Under the pieces are notes generated by a model. That model saw only the letters and a program-made list of their open reading frames with translations. It ran no database searches and was not told the origin of the DNA. A stretch of 37,841 nucleotides of DNA, taken from positions 1 through 37,841 of the forward strand of contig JABHGV010000009.1 in NCBI GenBank assembly GCA_018671895.1. The letters are read 5' to 3'. Both the position numbers and the translations under genes were made by a program. The stretch comes from Rhodospirillaceae bacterium (GTDB lineage Bacteria; Pseudomonadota; Alphaproteobacteria; Rhodospirillales; JABHCV01). Positions 10,008 to 18,639 of the stretch are shown here, in pieces. The stretch's first letter is position 1; the number at the start of each line of letters is the position of its first letter.

Positions 10008-13000
10008 ATGGAATCATTGGGCATGGAAGATTCCCCGACCCACGCCGGTTTTGTTCATTTGCGGGTTCACACCGCCTATTCCCTGTCAGAAGGGGCGATC
10101 CGGATTCCACAACTGATCGATATGTGTCGGGATTACGCCATGCCGGCGGTCGCCATCACCGATACGGACAACCTGTTCGGCGGACTGGAATTTTCCGCTG
10201 CCTGTGCCGGGGGCGGAGTGCAGCCGATTATCGGCTGTCAGGTAAAGCTGCAACGCCAGCGCAAGGGCGATGCCAGACCGGGGCACGTTGTTGCGGACGC
10301 TACCGACAATTTGGTGCTGCTGGTCAAGGACGAAGAAGGCTATGGCAATCTTCTGAAATTGTTGGGCCAGGCCTATCTGGGTCATGCCGATGAAGACGAC
10401 GGGCCGCTGGAACCGCACGTCACGCTGGATGACCTGAAAAGCCATGCCGCCGGTCTGATTGCGCTCAGCGGTGGCCCCGAAGGGCCGGTCGGCAACCTGC
10501 TGGTGAACGGGCAGGACGATGATGCAGAAAAACTGACGCAAACCCTGTCCGATATTTTTCCAGGCTGCTTTTATATCGAGATCATGCGTCACGGGCTGGA
10601 TGCGGAAAAACGCACCGAAGCGAAGTTCATCGACCTTGCCTATACGTTTGACCTGCCGCTGGTCGCCACCAACGAAGCGTTCTTTACCAGCCCCGATATG
10701 TACGAGGCCCATGATGCCCTGTTGTGCATTGCCGCCGGAGCTTATGTCTCGCAAGCCGAACGCCGCCGCCTGAGTCGCCAGCATTATTTCAAGTCGGCCG
10801 AAGAAATGCAGGCGCTGTTTGCCGACTTGCCGGAAGCCATCGACAACACGTTGGTCATTGCCCGACGCTGCGCCACCATGATCGATACCATCGATCCAAT
10901 CCTGCCGCCGTATGACTGTGGCGAGGGGCGGGGTGAGCCCGATGAATTGAAGGCCCAGTCCGAAGCCGGGCTGGAACTGCGCCTCGAGGTCGCTGTCTAT
11001 ACGCCAGATATGACGGACGAGGAAAAGGCCGCCGCCGCCAAGCCCTATCGTGAACGGCTGGAATATGAACTGGGCGTCATTACCGATATGGGCTTTCCTG
11101 GATATTTCCTGATCGTTGCCGACTTTATTCACTGGTCCAAGGAACGCGGCATTCCCGTCGGGCCGGGCCGTGGTTCGGGCGCCGGTTCAGTCGTCGCCTG
11201 GGCATTGACCATTACCGACCTTGACCCGCTTCGCTGGGGGTTGCTGTTCGAACGTTTCCTTAATCCGGAACGTGTATCGATGCCTGATTTCGATATCGAT
11301 TTCTGTCAGGACCGGCGCGACGAAGTCATTCGTTACGTGCAGGATAAGTATGGTCGCGACCGTGTCGCCCAGATCATTACCTTCGGTAAATTGCAGGCCC
11401 GGGCCGTGTTGCGCGATGTTGGCCGGGTGCTGGAAATGCCTTATGGGCAGGTCGACCGCATCTGCAAGCTGGTACCGAACAACCCGGCCGACCCGGTGAC
11501 GTTGCAACAGGCGATCGAGTCGGAAAAACAGTTTCGCGAGGAAATCGATGCTGACGAAACCGTCGGCAAGCTTGTCGAGACCGGCCTGAAACTGGAGGGG
11601 CTGTACCGTCATGCATCGACCCACGCCGCCGGTGTGGTCATCGGCGACAGGCCGTTGGATGAACTGATCCCGCTGTATCGCGACCCCAGGTCCGACATGC
11701 CGGTGACCGGCTTTAACATGAAGTTCGTTGAAAAAGCCGGGTTGGTGAAGTTCGACTTTCTGGGCCTGAAGACGCTGACCGTTCTCGACAAGGCGGTCAA
11801 ACTGGTCGCCGATCACGGGGTCGAGGTCGATCTTGCGACAATCCCGCTGGACGATAAGAAAACATTCAAGATGTTGGCACGTGGCGAGACCATCGGCGTG
11901 TTCCAGTTGGAAAGTGTCGGTATGCGCGATGTGCTGACGCGCCTGAAAGCCGATACCTTCGAAGATATCATCGCTGTCGTCGCGTTGTATCGTCCCGGCC
12001 CGATGGAAAATATCCCGAGCTATATCGCACGTAAGCACGGCCAAGAAGATCCCGATTACCTGTATCCGACGCTGGAAGGCATCCTGAAGGAAACCTTCGG
12101 CATCATGATCTATCAGGAACAGGTCATGCAGATCGCCCAGGAACTGTCCGGCTTCACGTTGGGCAATGCTGACCTGCTGCGCCGCGCCATGGGCAAGAAA
12201 GATCAGGCGGAAATGGATCGGCAGCGTCATACCTTCGTTGACGGTGCCAAGGCCAAAGGTGTGCCCGAAGGTCAGGCATCAATGATCTTCGATCAGGTCA
12301 ACAAGTTCGCAGGTTACGGCTTCAACAAATCCCACGCCGCGGCCTATGCGCTGGTCGCTTATCAGACAGCATGGTTCAAGGCTAATTACCCGGTCGAATT
12401 TATGGCGGCCTCGATGACGCTGGACCTGGGCAACACCGACAAGCTGAACCTGTTCCGCCAAGAACTGGGGCGGCTGAAAATTCCGTTGCTGGGTCCCGAC
12501 ATCAATGCATCGGGGGCCGAATTCAGGGTCGAGGAGGCTACAGATGGGGCAGGGGTGCGCTACGCGCTGGCGGCGATCAAGAATGTCGGCGAGGCGGCGA
12601 TGGCGGCCCTGGTCGCCGAGCGCGAAGAAAACGGAGCGTTTGCAGACGTCGGTAATTTCACCGACCGGGTCGATTCCAGAGTCGTGAATAAGCGCCAGCT
12701 TGAAAACCTCGTTCGCGCCGGGGCGTTTGATCAGATCAACTCGAACCGGCGGCAGTTGTTCAATGGCATCGAGACTATCCTGCGTCATGCCAGTGCGGCG
12801 GCCAACGACCGTGACAGCAACCAGATTGGCCTGTTCGGGGGTGAAGAGGCGCCGATGCCGCAGATCACCTTGCCTGAAACGGCGGATTATTCCCCGACCG
12901 AACGGATGCGCGAAGAATTTGATGCGGTTGGTTTTTATCTCAGCGGTCACCCGCTGGATGCCTATGGCAAAAGCCTTGAGAAGATCAAGGCACGCCCGTC

Positions 13001-13517
13001 AGCGGAAATCATCCGCGAAGGCCATCCCGGACCGGTGAATTTGGCCGGGACCGTGATTTCCAAGCGTGAACGCACGTCGGGCAAGGGCAACCGCTATGCC
13101 TTTGTTCAGTTGTCTGACGCCAGCGGCATTTATGAAATCATCGTATTTTCTGACGTGCTGGCCAATTGCCGGGATCTGTTGGAGCCGGGAAGTTCCTTGT
13201 TTATCAAAGGCAACGTCAAGTTCGAGGGCGAACAGCCGAGTTTTAGCGCCAACGGTATCGAGGCACTGGATGCGGTAGCGTCGCGCGCCGCACCGGGGTT
13301 GTTGGTGTCGCTGTCATCTGAACAGCCGATAGAGGCCCTGAGCAAAGTACTGAAGGATGCAAACGGTGGACGTGGACGCGGCGAAGTGCTGGTCGTTGTA
13401 AATCTTGAAGACGGTCGCGAGGTCGAAATCGACCTTCAGGGGGGCTTCGCCATTACCCCGGAAATCCGCCATCAGGTGCAGTCCATCCCCGGCATCGGGG
13501 ATGTCCGGGAAATCTAG
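10008..13517 (+). CDS. dnaE: DNA polymerase III subunit alpha
   Basis: DnaE is the replicative DNA polymerase catalytic subunit. The 1169-residue protein has the PHP domain from about residue 14 (FVHLRVHTAYSLSEGAI) and the polymerase core with GPGRGSGAGSVVAW near residue 385. The palm motif PDFDIDF at residues 426-432 carries Asp427 and Asp429, likely two of the metal-binding catalytic residues. GYGFNKSHAAAYALVAYQTA follows near 766, then helix-hairpin-helix and OB domains. Its length is close to the E. coli protein. A second in-frame ATG at 10023 could be the real start; neither has a strong ribosome binding site. The upstream gene is divergent, so any dnaE promoter must lie in the 29-base gap or inside the GIY-YIG gene. 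Confidence 0.97.
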   Translation: MESLGMEDSPTHAGFVHLRVHTAYSLSEGAIRIPQLIDMCRDYAMPAVAITDTDNLFGGLEFSAACAGGGVQPIIGCQVKLQRQRKGDARPGHVVADATDNLVLLVKDEEGYGNLLKLLGQAYLGHADEDDGPLEPHVTLDDLKSHAAGLIALSGGPEGPVGNLLVNGQDDDAEKLTQTLSDIFPGCFYIEIMRHGLDAEKRTEAKFIDLAYTFDLPLVATNEAFFTSPDMYEAHDALLCIAAGAYVSQAERRRLSRQHYFKSAEEMQALFADLPEAIDNTLVIARRCATMIDTIDPILPPYDCGEGRGEPDELKAQSEAGLELRLEVAVYTPDMTDEEKAAAAKPYRERLEYELGVITDMGFPGYFLIVADFIHWSKERGIPVGPGRGSGAGSVVAWALTITDLDPLRWGLLFERFLNPERVSMPDFDIDFCQDRRDEVIRYVQDKYGRDRVAQIITFGKLQARAVLRDVGRVLEMPYGQVDRICKLVPNNPADPVTLQQAIESEKQFREEIDADETVGKLVETGLKLEGLYRHASTHAAGVVIGDRPLDELIPLYRDPRSDMPVTGFNMKFVEKAGLVKFDFLGLKTLTVLDKAVKLVADHGVEVDLATIPLDDKKTFKMLARGETIGVFQLESVGMRDVLTRLKADTFEDIIAVVALYRPGPMENIPSYIARKHGQEDPDYLYPTLEGILKETFGIMIYQEQVMQIAQELSGFTLGNADLLRRAMGKKDQAEMDRQRHTFVDGAKAKGVPEGQASMIFDQVNKFAGYGFNKSHAAAYALVAYQTAWFKANYPVEFMAASMTLDLGNTDKLNLFRQELGRLKIPLLGPDINASGAEFRVEEATDGAGVRYALAAIKNVGEAAMAALVAEREENGAFADVGNFTDRVDSRVVNKRQLENLVRAGAFDQINSNRRQLFNGIETILRHASAAANDRDSNQIGLFGGEEAPMPQITLPETADYSPTERMREEFDAVGFYLSGHPLDAYGKSLEKIKARPSAEIIREGHPGPVNLAGTVISKRERTSGKGNRYAFVQLSDASGIYEIIVFSDVLANCRDLLEPGSSLFIKGNVKFEGEQPSFSANGIEALDAVASRAAPGLLVSLSSEQPIEALSKVLKDANGGRGRGEVLVVVNLEDGREVEIDLQGGFAITPEIRHQVQSIPGIGDVREI
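13484..13503 (+). other. Perfect hairpin in the last codons of dnaE
   Basis: An 8-bp perfect stem with a 4-base loop (arms 13484-13491 and 13496-13503) sits within the codons for the final SIPGIGDV segment of dnaE, 14 bases before the stop. No T-run follows, so it is not a canonical intrinsic terminator. It could protect the mRNA 3' end or be a by-product of the Gly/Pro codons. Confidence 0.4.
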
Positions 13518-13570
13518 GCATATATGGTGTCCTGCGGGGCAACGCCTCTTTGTCTAAGAGCCGCCATACG

Positions 13571-13667
13571 CTGGAAGTCAGATTAAACTTTCTACAGGAG
13601 TCTTGTTTGCGCGCTGTGCGGCGAGGATTCTGGAAGTCAGGTTTAACTTTTGACAGGAGCCCTGTTT
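13571..13667 (+). repeat. Two imperfect direct copies of a ~38-bp intergenic repeat
   Basis: Copy 1 spans 13571-13608 and copy 2 spans 13630-13667, offset by 59 bases. By eye 32 of 38 positions agree, beginning with an identical CTGGAAGTCAG. Each copy ends in a small hairpin: ACAGG-AGC-CCTGT in copy 2, and in copy 1 a version that keeps pairing through a G-U wobble, suggesting that structure is retained at the RNA level. The stretch 13518-13846 is the only gene-free gap over 300 bases; this pair fills its first half and the rpsB leader its second. Function is unknown. Candidates are a dispersed intergenic element, a protein-binding site pair, or a structured RNA. Confidence 0.7.
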
Positions 13668-13672
13668 TCTCC

Positions 13673-13701
13673 TTGCTTTTCCTCATCTGCGGGGGTATTT
13701 A
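13673..13701 (+). promoter_or_regulatory. Candidate housekeeping promoter for rpsB-tsf
   Basis: TTGCTT (13673-13678) and TATTTA (13696-13701) are separated by 17 bases, in the right place for transcription of the rpsB-tsf operon with a leader of roughly 140 bases. Each hexamer matches the sigma-70 consensus at only about half its positions, so this is a placement guess supported mainly by spacing and location. Confidence 0.3.
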
Positions 13702-13753
13702 ACCGCTTCACACACGGTCATTAGATCGTGATTTCACACGTGGGCTTGCGGCC

Positions 13754-13806
13754 CCGGCGCAAATTCGCCGGTTTAAAAGTCGCTCCGGTGTCCGGACTTT
13801 TCGGAC
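13754..13806 (+). promoter_or_regulatory. Structured rpsB leader (two hairpins)
   Basis: The leader upstream of rpsB contains a perfect 6-bp stem with a 6-base loop (CCGGCG 13754-13759, CGCCGG 13766-13771), followed by TTTAAAAG. A second 5-bp stem has arms GTCCG 13790-13794 and CGGAC 13802-13806. In other bacteria ribosomal protein S2 represses its own rpsB-tsf mRNA through leader structure. This region is a plausible equivalent, but the motif itself is not one I recognise. A strong AAGGAAGGAG ribosome binding site follows just before ATG 13847. Confidence 0.4.
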
Positions 13807-13846
13807 GACGCCCGCGGAGGATTAACCGGAAAAGGAAGGAGCCATC

Positions 13847-14779
13847 ATGGCTATCCCTACGTTTACCATGCGTCAGCTGTTGGAAGCTGGCGTTCACTTT
13901 GGACATAGTACCCGCCGCTGGAACCCGAAAATGGGTCCGTACATCTTTGGTGTGCGCAACGGCATTCACATTATCGATTTACAGCAGTCCGCACCGATGA
14001 TGCATCGTGCGATGTCTGCCGTTCGCGACACTGTCGCTGGCGGTGGCCGTGTTCTGTTTGTTGGCACCAAGCGTCAGGCATCTGAACGCGTCGCCGAAGC
14101 CGCCAAGCGTTGCGGACAATATTACGTTAACCATCGTTGGCTCGGCGGCATGCTGACCAACTGGCAGACGGTGTCGAAGTCGATCCGTCGCCTGCGTGAT
14201 CTTGATGTGCAGTTGGACGCGGAAGATTCCGGACTGACGAAAAAGGAACTACTGCAATTGACCCGCGAGCGCGACAAGCTGGAACGCACGCTGGGCGGCA
14301 TTAAGGAAATGGGCGGCAAGCCCGACGTCATGGTTGTTATCGATACCAACAAGGAAGCCATCGCCGTTGCCGAAGCCAATCGTCTTGGCATTCCGGTCGT
14401 TGGCGTGATCGATTCCAACAGCTCGCCTGATGGCATCGACTTCCCGATCCCCGGTAACGATGATGCGCTTCGCGCTGTCACCACCTATTGCGATTTGCTT
14501 AGCGGTGCCGTTCTTGACGGTATCCAGGCCGAAGCGGTTGCGTCCGGTGTTGATACGGGTGCCGCCGATGTAGCCCCGGCGGAAGACCTGAGCAAGCCTG
14601 CTGAAGAAGCAAAGCCTGAGAAAGCCAAGGCAGAGAAGGCTCCGGCAAAGGAAGCCAAGGCAGAGGAAGCCAAGGCAGAGGAAGTCAAGGCAGAGGAAGC
14701 CAAGGCAGAGGAAGCCAAGGCAGAGGAAGCACCGGCTGAAGCCGCTAAAACGGAAGAAGCCCCGGCTGCATCCACCTGA
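13847..14779 (+). CDS. rpsB: 30S ribosomal protein S2 with long acidic/alanine-rich C-terminal tail
   Basis: S2 binds late on the 30S subunit and is needed to bring in S1. Residues 1 to about 235 form the normal S2 fold: [20 protein letters not shown] at the start, then [18 protein letters not shown], and [20 protein letters not shown]. Residues ~236-310 form an added tail of Lys, Glu and Ala, including five copies of a five-residue unit (E-A/V-K-A-E) encoded by a 15-bp tandem repeat. E. coli S2 is 241 residues; alphaproteobacterial S2 proteins often have such tails, but length varies. It has a very strong ribosome binding site and is followed by tsf after 43 bases, the classic operon. Confidence 0.97.
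   Translation: MAIPTFTMRQLLEAGVHFGHSTRRWNPKMGPYIFGVRNGIHIIDLQQSAPMMHRAMSAVRDTVAGGGRVLFVGTKRQASERVAEAAKRCGQYYVNHRWLGGMLTNWQTVSKSIRRLRDLDVQLDAEDSGLTKKELLQLTRERDKLERTLGGIKEMGGKPDVMVVIDTNKEAIAVAEANRLGIPVVGVIDSNSSPDGIDFPIPGNDDALRAVTTYCDLLSGAVLDGIQAEAVASGVDTGAADVAPAEDLSKPAEEAKPEKAKAEKAPAKEAKAEEAKAEEVKAEEAKAEEAKAEEAPAEAAKTEEAPAAST
14651..14725 (+). repeat. Five 15-bp tandem repeats inside rpsB
   Basis: Five consecutive 15-bp units (14651, 14666, 14681, 14696, 14711) encode E-A-K-A-E. They are identical except for one C-to-T change in the third unit, which turns Ala to Val. Unit length is a multiple of three, so copy-number change would keep the frame. Near-identity at synonymous positions indicates recent slippage or recombination. 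Confidence 0.92.
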
Positions 14780-14822
14780 TTTTCTCGAGTTGCATAACCT
14801 TTTGAAGAAGTGAGGATGAGAG

Positions 14823-15746
14823 ATGGCTGAAATTACCGCCAGTCTGGTCAAAGAACTGCGTGATACGTCCGGTGCCGGCATGATGGATTGCAAAAAGGCA
14901 CTGAGCGAAACCAATGGCAATCTGGAAGAAGCCGTCGACTGGCTTCGCACCAAGGGTATAGCCGGTGCCGCCAAGAAATCCGGACGCATCGCGTCGGAAG
15001 GTCTGGTCGGTGTTGTCGTTGACGGCAACCGTGGGGCCACCGTCGAGGTTAATTCGGAAACCGATTTCGTCGCCCGTAATGACGAATTCCAGGGTTTCGT
15101 TACCGACGTCAGCAAGTTGGCTCTCGATGCCGGTGACATTGATGCGTTGAAGGCCGCGAGCTATCCCGGAACGGACGCCAACGTTGAAACACGCCTGACC
15201 GACATGATCGCGACCATTGGCGAAAATATGAACCTGCGTCGCGTCGAAACCCTGAGCGTCGATAACGGCGTCGTGGTTTCCTATGTTCACAACGCCATCA
15301 ATAGTGGCCTGGGCAAAATCGGAGTTCTGGTCGGCCTGTCTTCGGACGTTGGGGCTGACAAGCTGGAGCCTTTGGGCAAGCAACTGGCCATGCATGTGGC
15401 GGCTGCCAATCCGCAGTCGGTATCGCGTGATGATCTGGACCCCGACACGCTGGAACGCGAACGTCAGGTGCTGATCGAACAGGCCCGTGAATCCGGCAAG
15501 CCTGAAGAGATTATCGAAAAGATGATCGAAGGCCGTATTCGCAAGTTCTTCGAAGAAGTCTGTCTGCTGGATCAGACCTATGTGATCGACGGCGAAAGCA
15601 AGGTTTCCAAGGTTCTTGAAGATGCATCCAAAGAGCTGGGAGGCGATGTTGCGCTTTCCGGATTCGTTCGTTTCGCCCTTGGCGAAGGCATCGAGAAAAA
15701 ACAGGAAGATTTTGCGGAAGAAGTCGCCGCTGCTGCTGGCAGCTGA
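14823..15746 (+). CDS. tsf: Translation elongation factor Ts
   Basis: EF-Ts is the guanine nucleotide exchange factor that regenerates EF-Tu-GTP. The 307-residue product has the N-terminal UBA-like domain ([20 protein letters not shown]), the TDFVARN motif near residue 81 that contacts EF-Tu, and two core repeats ending with [13 protein letters not shown]. Length is normal for alphaproteobacteria. GTGAGGATGAGAG supplies a ribosome binding site upstream of ATG 14823. It is cotranscribed with rpsB. Confidence 0.97.
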   Translation: MAEITASLVKELRDTSGAGMMDCKKALSETNGNLEEAVDWLRTKGIAGAAKKSGRIASEGLVGVVVDGNRGATVEVNSETDFVARNDEFQGFVTDVSKLALDAGDIDALKAASYPGTDANVETRLTDMIATIGENMNLRRVETLSVDNGVVVSYVHNAINSGLGKIGVLVGLSSDVGADKLEPLGKQLAMHVAAANPQSVSRDDLDPDTLERERQVLIEQARESGKPEEIIEKMIEGRIRKFFEEVCLLDQTYVIDGESKVSKVLEDASKELGGDVALSGFVRFALGEGIEKKQEDFAEEVAAAAGS

Positions 15747-15765
15747 GCACCCTTTCAGATACCGC

Positions 15766-15792
15766 GGGCGAGGCAAAAACGACACCTCGCCC
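15766..15792 (+). terminator. Hairpin after tsf, possible attenuator between tsf and pyrH
   Basis: An 8-bp GC-rich perfect stem (GGGCGAGG 15766-15773, CCTCGCCC 15785-15792) with an 11-base A-rich loop lies 20 bases after the tsf stop. No T-run follows on the + strand, so full termination is doubtful. It may reduce readthrough or stabilise the abundant rpsB-tsf mRNA relative to pyrH. Confidence 0.5.
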
Positions 15793-15868
15793 TGTGGTGT
15801 CAGGGTGGGCCATGGTGTAAGATCGCCCGGGAATCATTCTAGCCATTAATTTCCGGAATCTGCGTGAT

Positions 15869-16594
15869 ATGTCGACGAAGCCAAAATACAAGCGTGTTCT
15901 TCTAAAACTGTCCGGTGAGGGGTTGATGGGGCCGAAGGAATTCGGCCTTGATACCGAAACCGTCGAGAGGATCGCCGACGAGATTGCCGTCGTCCATAAA
16001 ATGGGCGTCGAGGTCTGTCTGGTAATCGGGGCGGGTAATATATTTCGCGGTATTTCCGGGGCGGCTGCCGGAATTGAGCGGACCAGCGCCGATTATATGG
16101 GAATGCTGGCAACCGTGATTAATGCGATTGCCGTGCAAAGCGTTCTCGAGGGCAAGGGGGTTCCGACCCGAGTGATGTCGGCAATTCCGATGGCAACCGT
16201 ATGCGAACCCTACATCAAGCGCCGCGCCGACCGCCATCTGGACAAGGGCCGGGTGGTGATCTTTGCCGCCGGTACCGGCAATCCGTTTTTTACCACCGAT
16301 ACGGCGGCTGCCCTCAGGGGCGTGGAAATGGGGTGCGATGCATTGTTGAAGGGAACCCAGGTCGACGGAGTCTACAGTGCAGACCCGAAGACGACCCCGG
16401 ATGCCGAACGCTATGACAAACTTTCCTATCAGGATGTCCTGACCCGCAATCTTCGGGTTATGGATACGTCTGCCATTGCATTGGCGCGTGAAAACGACGT
16501 TCCGATCGTCGTCTTTTCCATTCATACGCCGGGCGCCTTTGCCGAGGTTGTAAACGGCGATGGGTTGTTTACGATTATTGCTGCGGACGCTTAA
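15869..16594 (+). CDS. pyrH: Uridylate kinase (UMP kinase)
   Basis: PyrH phosphorylates UMP to UDP and belongs to the bacterial amino-acid-kinase-fold UMP kinases. The 241-residue protein has [14 protein letters not shown] at the start (ATP site lysine), [10 protein letters not shown], the UMP-binding stretch [15 protein letters not shown], and [29 protein letters not shown] is the family signature near residue 168. It is a full-length protein. It lies 122 bases after tsf and 35 bases before frr, the conserved order rpsB-tsf-pyrH-frr. The ribosome binding site (CCGGAA) is weak and placed ten bases upstream. Confidence 0.97.
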   Translation: MSTKPKYKRVLLKLSGEGLMGPKEFGLDTETVERIADEIAVVHKMGVEVCLVIGAGNIFRGISGAAAGIERTSADYMGMLATVINAIAVQSVLEGKGVPTRVMSAIPMATVCEPYIKRRADRHLDKGRVVIFAAGTGNPFFTTDTAAALRGVEMGCDALLKGTQVDGVYSADPKTTPDAERYDKLSYQDVLTRNLRVMDTSAIALARENDVPIVVFSIHTPGAFAEVVNGDGLFTIIAADA

Positions 16595-16629
16595 AGCGGA
16601 CGAAGACGAAGCCAGGGGAGATTAAGACG

Positions 16630-17199
16630 ATGACTGCACCGGACATCAAAGAGACCAAGAAGGATATCACCCGCCGTATGGATGGCGCTGTAGAGGTCCT
16701 GCATTCTGAATTTGCCGGTCTGCGCACGGGGCGTGCTGCGGCCAGTTTGATCGAACCGGTCACGGTCGAGGCCTATGGCTCGGCAATGCCGATGAGCCAG
16801 GTTGGCACTATTGGCGTTCCCGAACCGAGAATGTTGAGTGTTCAGGTCTGGGACAAGGGGCTGGTGAAGGCGGTTGAGAAGGCGATTATGGATGCTGGTC
16901 TTGGCCTGAACCCCAGTGTCGATGGTCAACTGGTCAGAATTCCAATCCCGGCGCTGACTGAAGAACGCCGCATCGAGCTTACCAAGGTTGCGGGCAAGTA
17001 CGCCGAAGAGGCGCGTGTTGCAGTTCGCAACGTTCGCCGTCACGCCATGGATGAATTGAAAAAGGCGGAAAAAGACGGCGATATCTCGGAAGATGCACAT
17101 CATGAATATCACCAGGACGTACAAGATATTACCGATGAATTTATCACAAAAATAGATGACACCCTGTCCCATAAGGAACAGGAAATCATGCAGGTCTGA
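16630..17199 (+). CDS. frr: Ribosome recycling factor
   Basis: RRF works with EF-G to split post-termination ribosomes. The 189-residue product has the three-helix-bundle and hinge pattern: [20 protein letters not shown] at residues ~34-53, then [33 protein letters not shown] near residue 100, and the final helix with [26 protein letters not shown] stands nine bases before ATG 16630, a good ribosome binding site. Length is normal for the family (about 185). It is followed by uppS after eight bases. Confidence 0.97.
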   Translation: MTAPDIKETKKDITRRMDGAVEVLHSEFAGLRTGRAAASLIEPVTVEAYGSAMPMSQVGTIGVPEPRMLSVQVWDKGLVKAVEKAIMDAGLGLNPSVDGQLVRIPIPALTEERRIELTKVAGKYAEEARVAVRNVRRHAMDELKKAEKDGDISEDAHHEYHQDVQDITDEFITKIDDTLSHKEQEIMQV

Positions 17200-17207
17200 T
17201 GGCTTAA

Positions 17208-17963
17208 ATGAATTTGACAGATCCCCTTAAAAGCGACCAGCAGTCGGGAGGTGATGAAGCCACCCCGCCGGTTCATGTCGCCATCATTATGGATGGCAAT
17301 GGTCGCTGGGCAAGAAGCCGCAATATGCCGCGCGCAGCCGGACACCAACGCGGTGCGCAAGCCGTCAAAAAGGCAATCAATGCGGCTGTCGATGCGGGTG
17401 TGTCATACCTGACGCTCTACGGTTTTTCGTCGGAAAACTGGAAGCGTCCGAGTGACGAAATCAACGACCTGATGGGGTTGCTGCGTTTTTATTTGAAAAG
17501 CGAGATTAGCAATCTGCACAAGGAAGGGGTCCGGGTGTGTGTTATTGGCGACAGGGAGCGACTTGAAAAAGACATCGTCGATCTGATTAATGATGCAGAG
17601 GAAAAAACAGCCACCAACGTGGGACTGACCCTGACCATTGCATTGAGTTATGGCGGTCGCGAAGAGCTGACCCACGCCGCCCGGGAGCTTGCCCGCAAGG
17701 TCGAGGCCGGAGGGTTGGGCGCCGATGATATTGATGAAAACCTGTTCGCCGATGAGCTTTACACAGCCGGAATTCCGGACCCGGATATCCTGATCAGGAC
17801 CAGCGGCGAGAAGCGCATCAGTAATTTTCTGCTCTGGCAATTGGCCTATGCGGAATTCGTGTTCGTCGATGTCTTGTGGCCTGATTTCAGCGAACAGGAT
17901 TTCGCCTCGGCCATTACCGAGTACAACCGGCGCGAAAGGCGCTACGGCGCAACCGGTGGCTGA
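17208..17963 (+). CDS. uppS: Undecaprenyl diphosphate synthase (cis-prenyltransferase)
   Basis: UppS condenses eight isopentenyl diphosphates onto farnesyl diphosphate to make the C55 lipid carrier for peptidoglycan and polysaccharide. The 251-residue protein contains HVAIIMDGNGRWA near residue 24, which includes the catalytic aspartate. It also contains GHQRGAQAVK, LTLYGFSSENWKRP, ALSYGGREEL, and IRTSGEKRISNFLLWQ near the end. A 23-residue hydrophilic extension precedes the core. No clear ribosome binding site precedes ATG 17208, which may depend on readthrough from frr. The last eight bases overlap the likely cdsA start. Confidence 0.95.
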   Translation: MNLTDPLKSDQQSGGDEATPPVHVAIIMDGNGRWARSRNMPRAAGHQRGAQAVKKAINAAVDAGVSYLTLYGFSSENWKRPSDEINDLMGLLRFYLKSEISNLHKEGVRVCVIGDRERLEKDIVDLINDAEEKTATNVGLTLTIALSYGGREELTHAARELARKVEAGGLGADDIDENLFADELYTAGIPDPDILIRTSGEKRISNFLLWQLAYAEFVFVDVLWPDFSEQDFASAITEYNRRERRYGATGG

Positions 17964-18639
17964 CAGTCAAATCCGTATTCTGCTGACCCGCACCCTGTCC
18001 GCACTGGTGATGATTCCACCTGTGTTGGCGGCGATTTGGTATGGCTCCCCGTATTTTGAAATTCTTGTCGCCGTCGCCATCGTCATTATGGCGTGGGAAT
18101 GGCTGGGGATGACGAGCGGAGCGGCCAATCGACTTGGCTGGTTGGCTTTCGGGGGCGTTTATATCGTTGCGCCATCGTTGGCGTTGATCTGGTTGCGAAC
18201 CGGCGAAGACCCGGGCATGGGCCGCGATACGGTGGTCTGGCTGTTCGTGCTGGTGTGGGCGGCGGACATCGGGGCGTATGCTGCGGGGCGGACCATTGGC
18301 GGGCCAAAGCTGGCACCGGCGATCAGTCCCAACAAGACATGGGCCGGGTTGTTCGGCTGCATTGCCGCATCGGCGGCGGCAGGCGTGGCGACGGCAGATT
18401 ATTTCGGCCACACAGACCTGTATGGCGTGGCCATGATCAGCGGCTTTGTTGGCATGCTGTCACAAGCTGGAGACCTGTTTGAATCATCGGTCAAACGGCG
18501 GTTCGACCGCAAGGATTCCAGCCATTTGATTCCCGGACACGGGGGGCTTCTGGATCGCGTCGATGGTCTGTTGGCGGCGGCGTTCGCAGTAGCATTGATC
18601 GGTTACGCCAACGAGGGCAATATGGCGTTATGGCCATGA
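17956..18639 (+). CDS. cdsA: Phosphatidate cytidylyltransferase
   Basis: CdsA makes CDP-diacylglycerol from phosphatidic acid and CTP, the precursor of membrane phospholipids. The 227-residue product is a polytopic inner-membrane protein with at least six hydrophobic helices. It carries the family signature SSVKRRFDRKDSSHLIPGHG followed by GLLDRVDGL. The open frame runs back into uppS, but GTG 17956 gives the residues that match the usual N-terminus (ILLTRTLSALVMIPPV) and an eight-base overlap with uppS. It is somewhat shorter than E. coli CdsA (285). The TGA at 18637-18639 overlaps the dxr start. Confidence 0.9.
   Translation: MADSQIRILLTRTLSALVMIPPVLAAIWYGSPYFEILVAVAIVIMAWEWLGMTSGAANRLGWLAFGGVYIVAPSLALIWLRTGEDPGMGRDTVVWLFVLVWAADIGAYAAGRTIGGPKLAPAISPNKTWAGLFGCIAASAAAGVATADYFGHTDLYGVAMISGFVGMLSQAGDLFESSVKRRFDRKDSSHLIPGHGGLLDRVDGLLAAAFAVALIGYANEGNMALWP

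Noticed and set aside
13453-13686. 77-codon open frame on the minus strand across the dnaE end and the paired repeats
   Set aside because: It consists of the antisense of dnaE plus the two repeat copies, is basic and low in complexity, and has no recognisable domain; more likely a by-product of the repeats.
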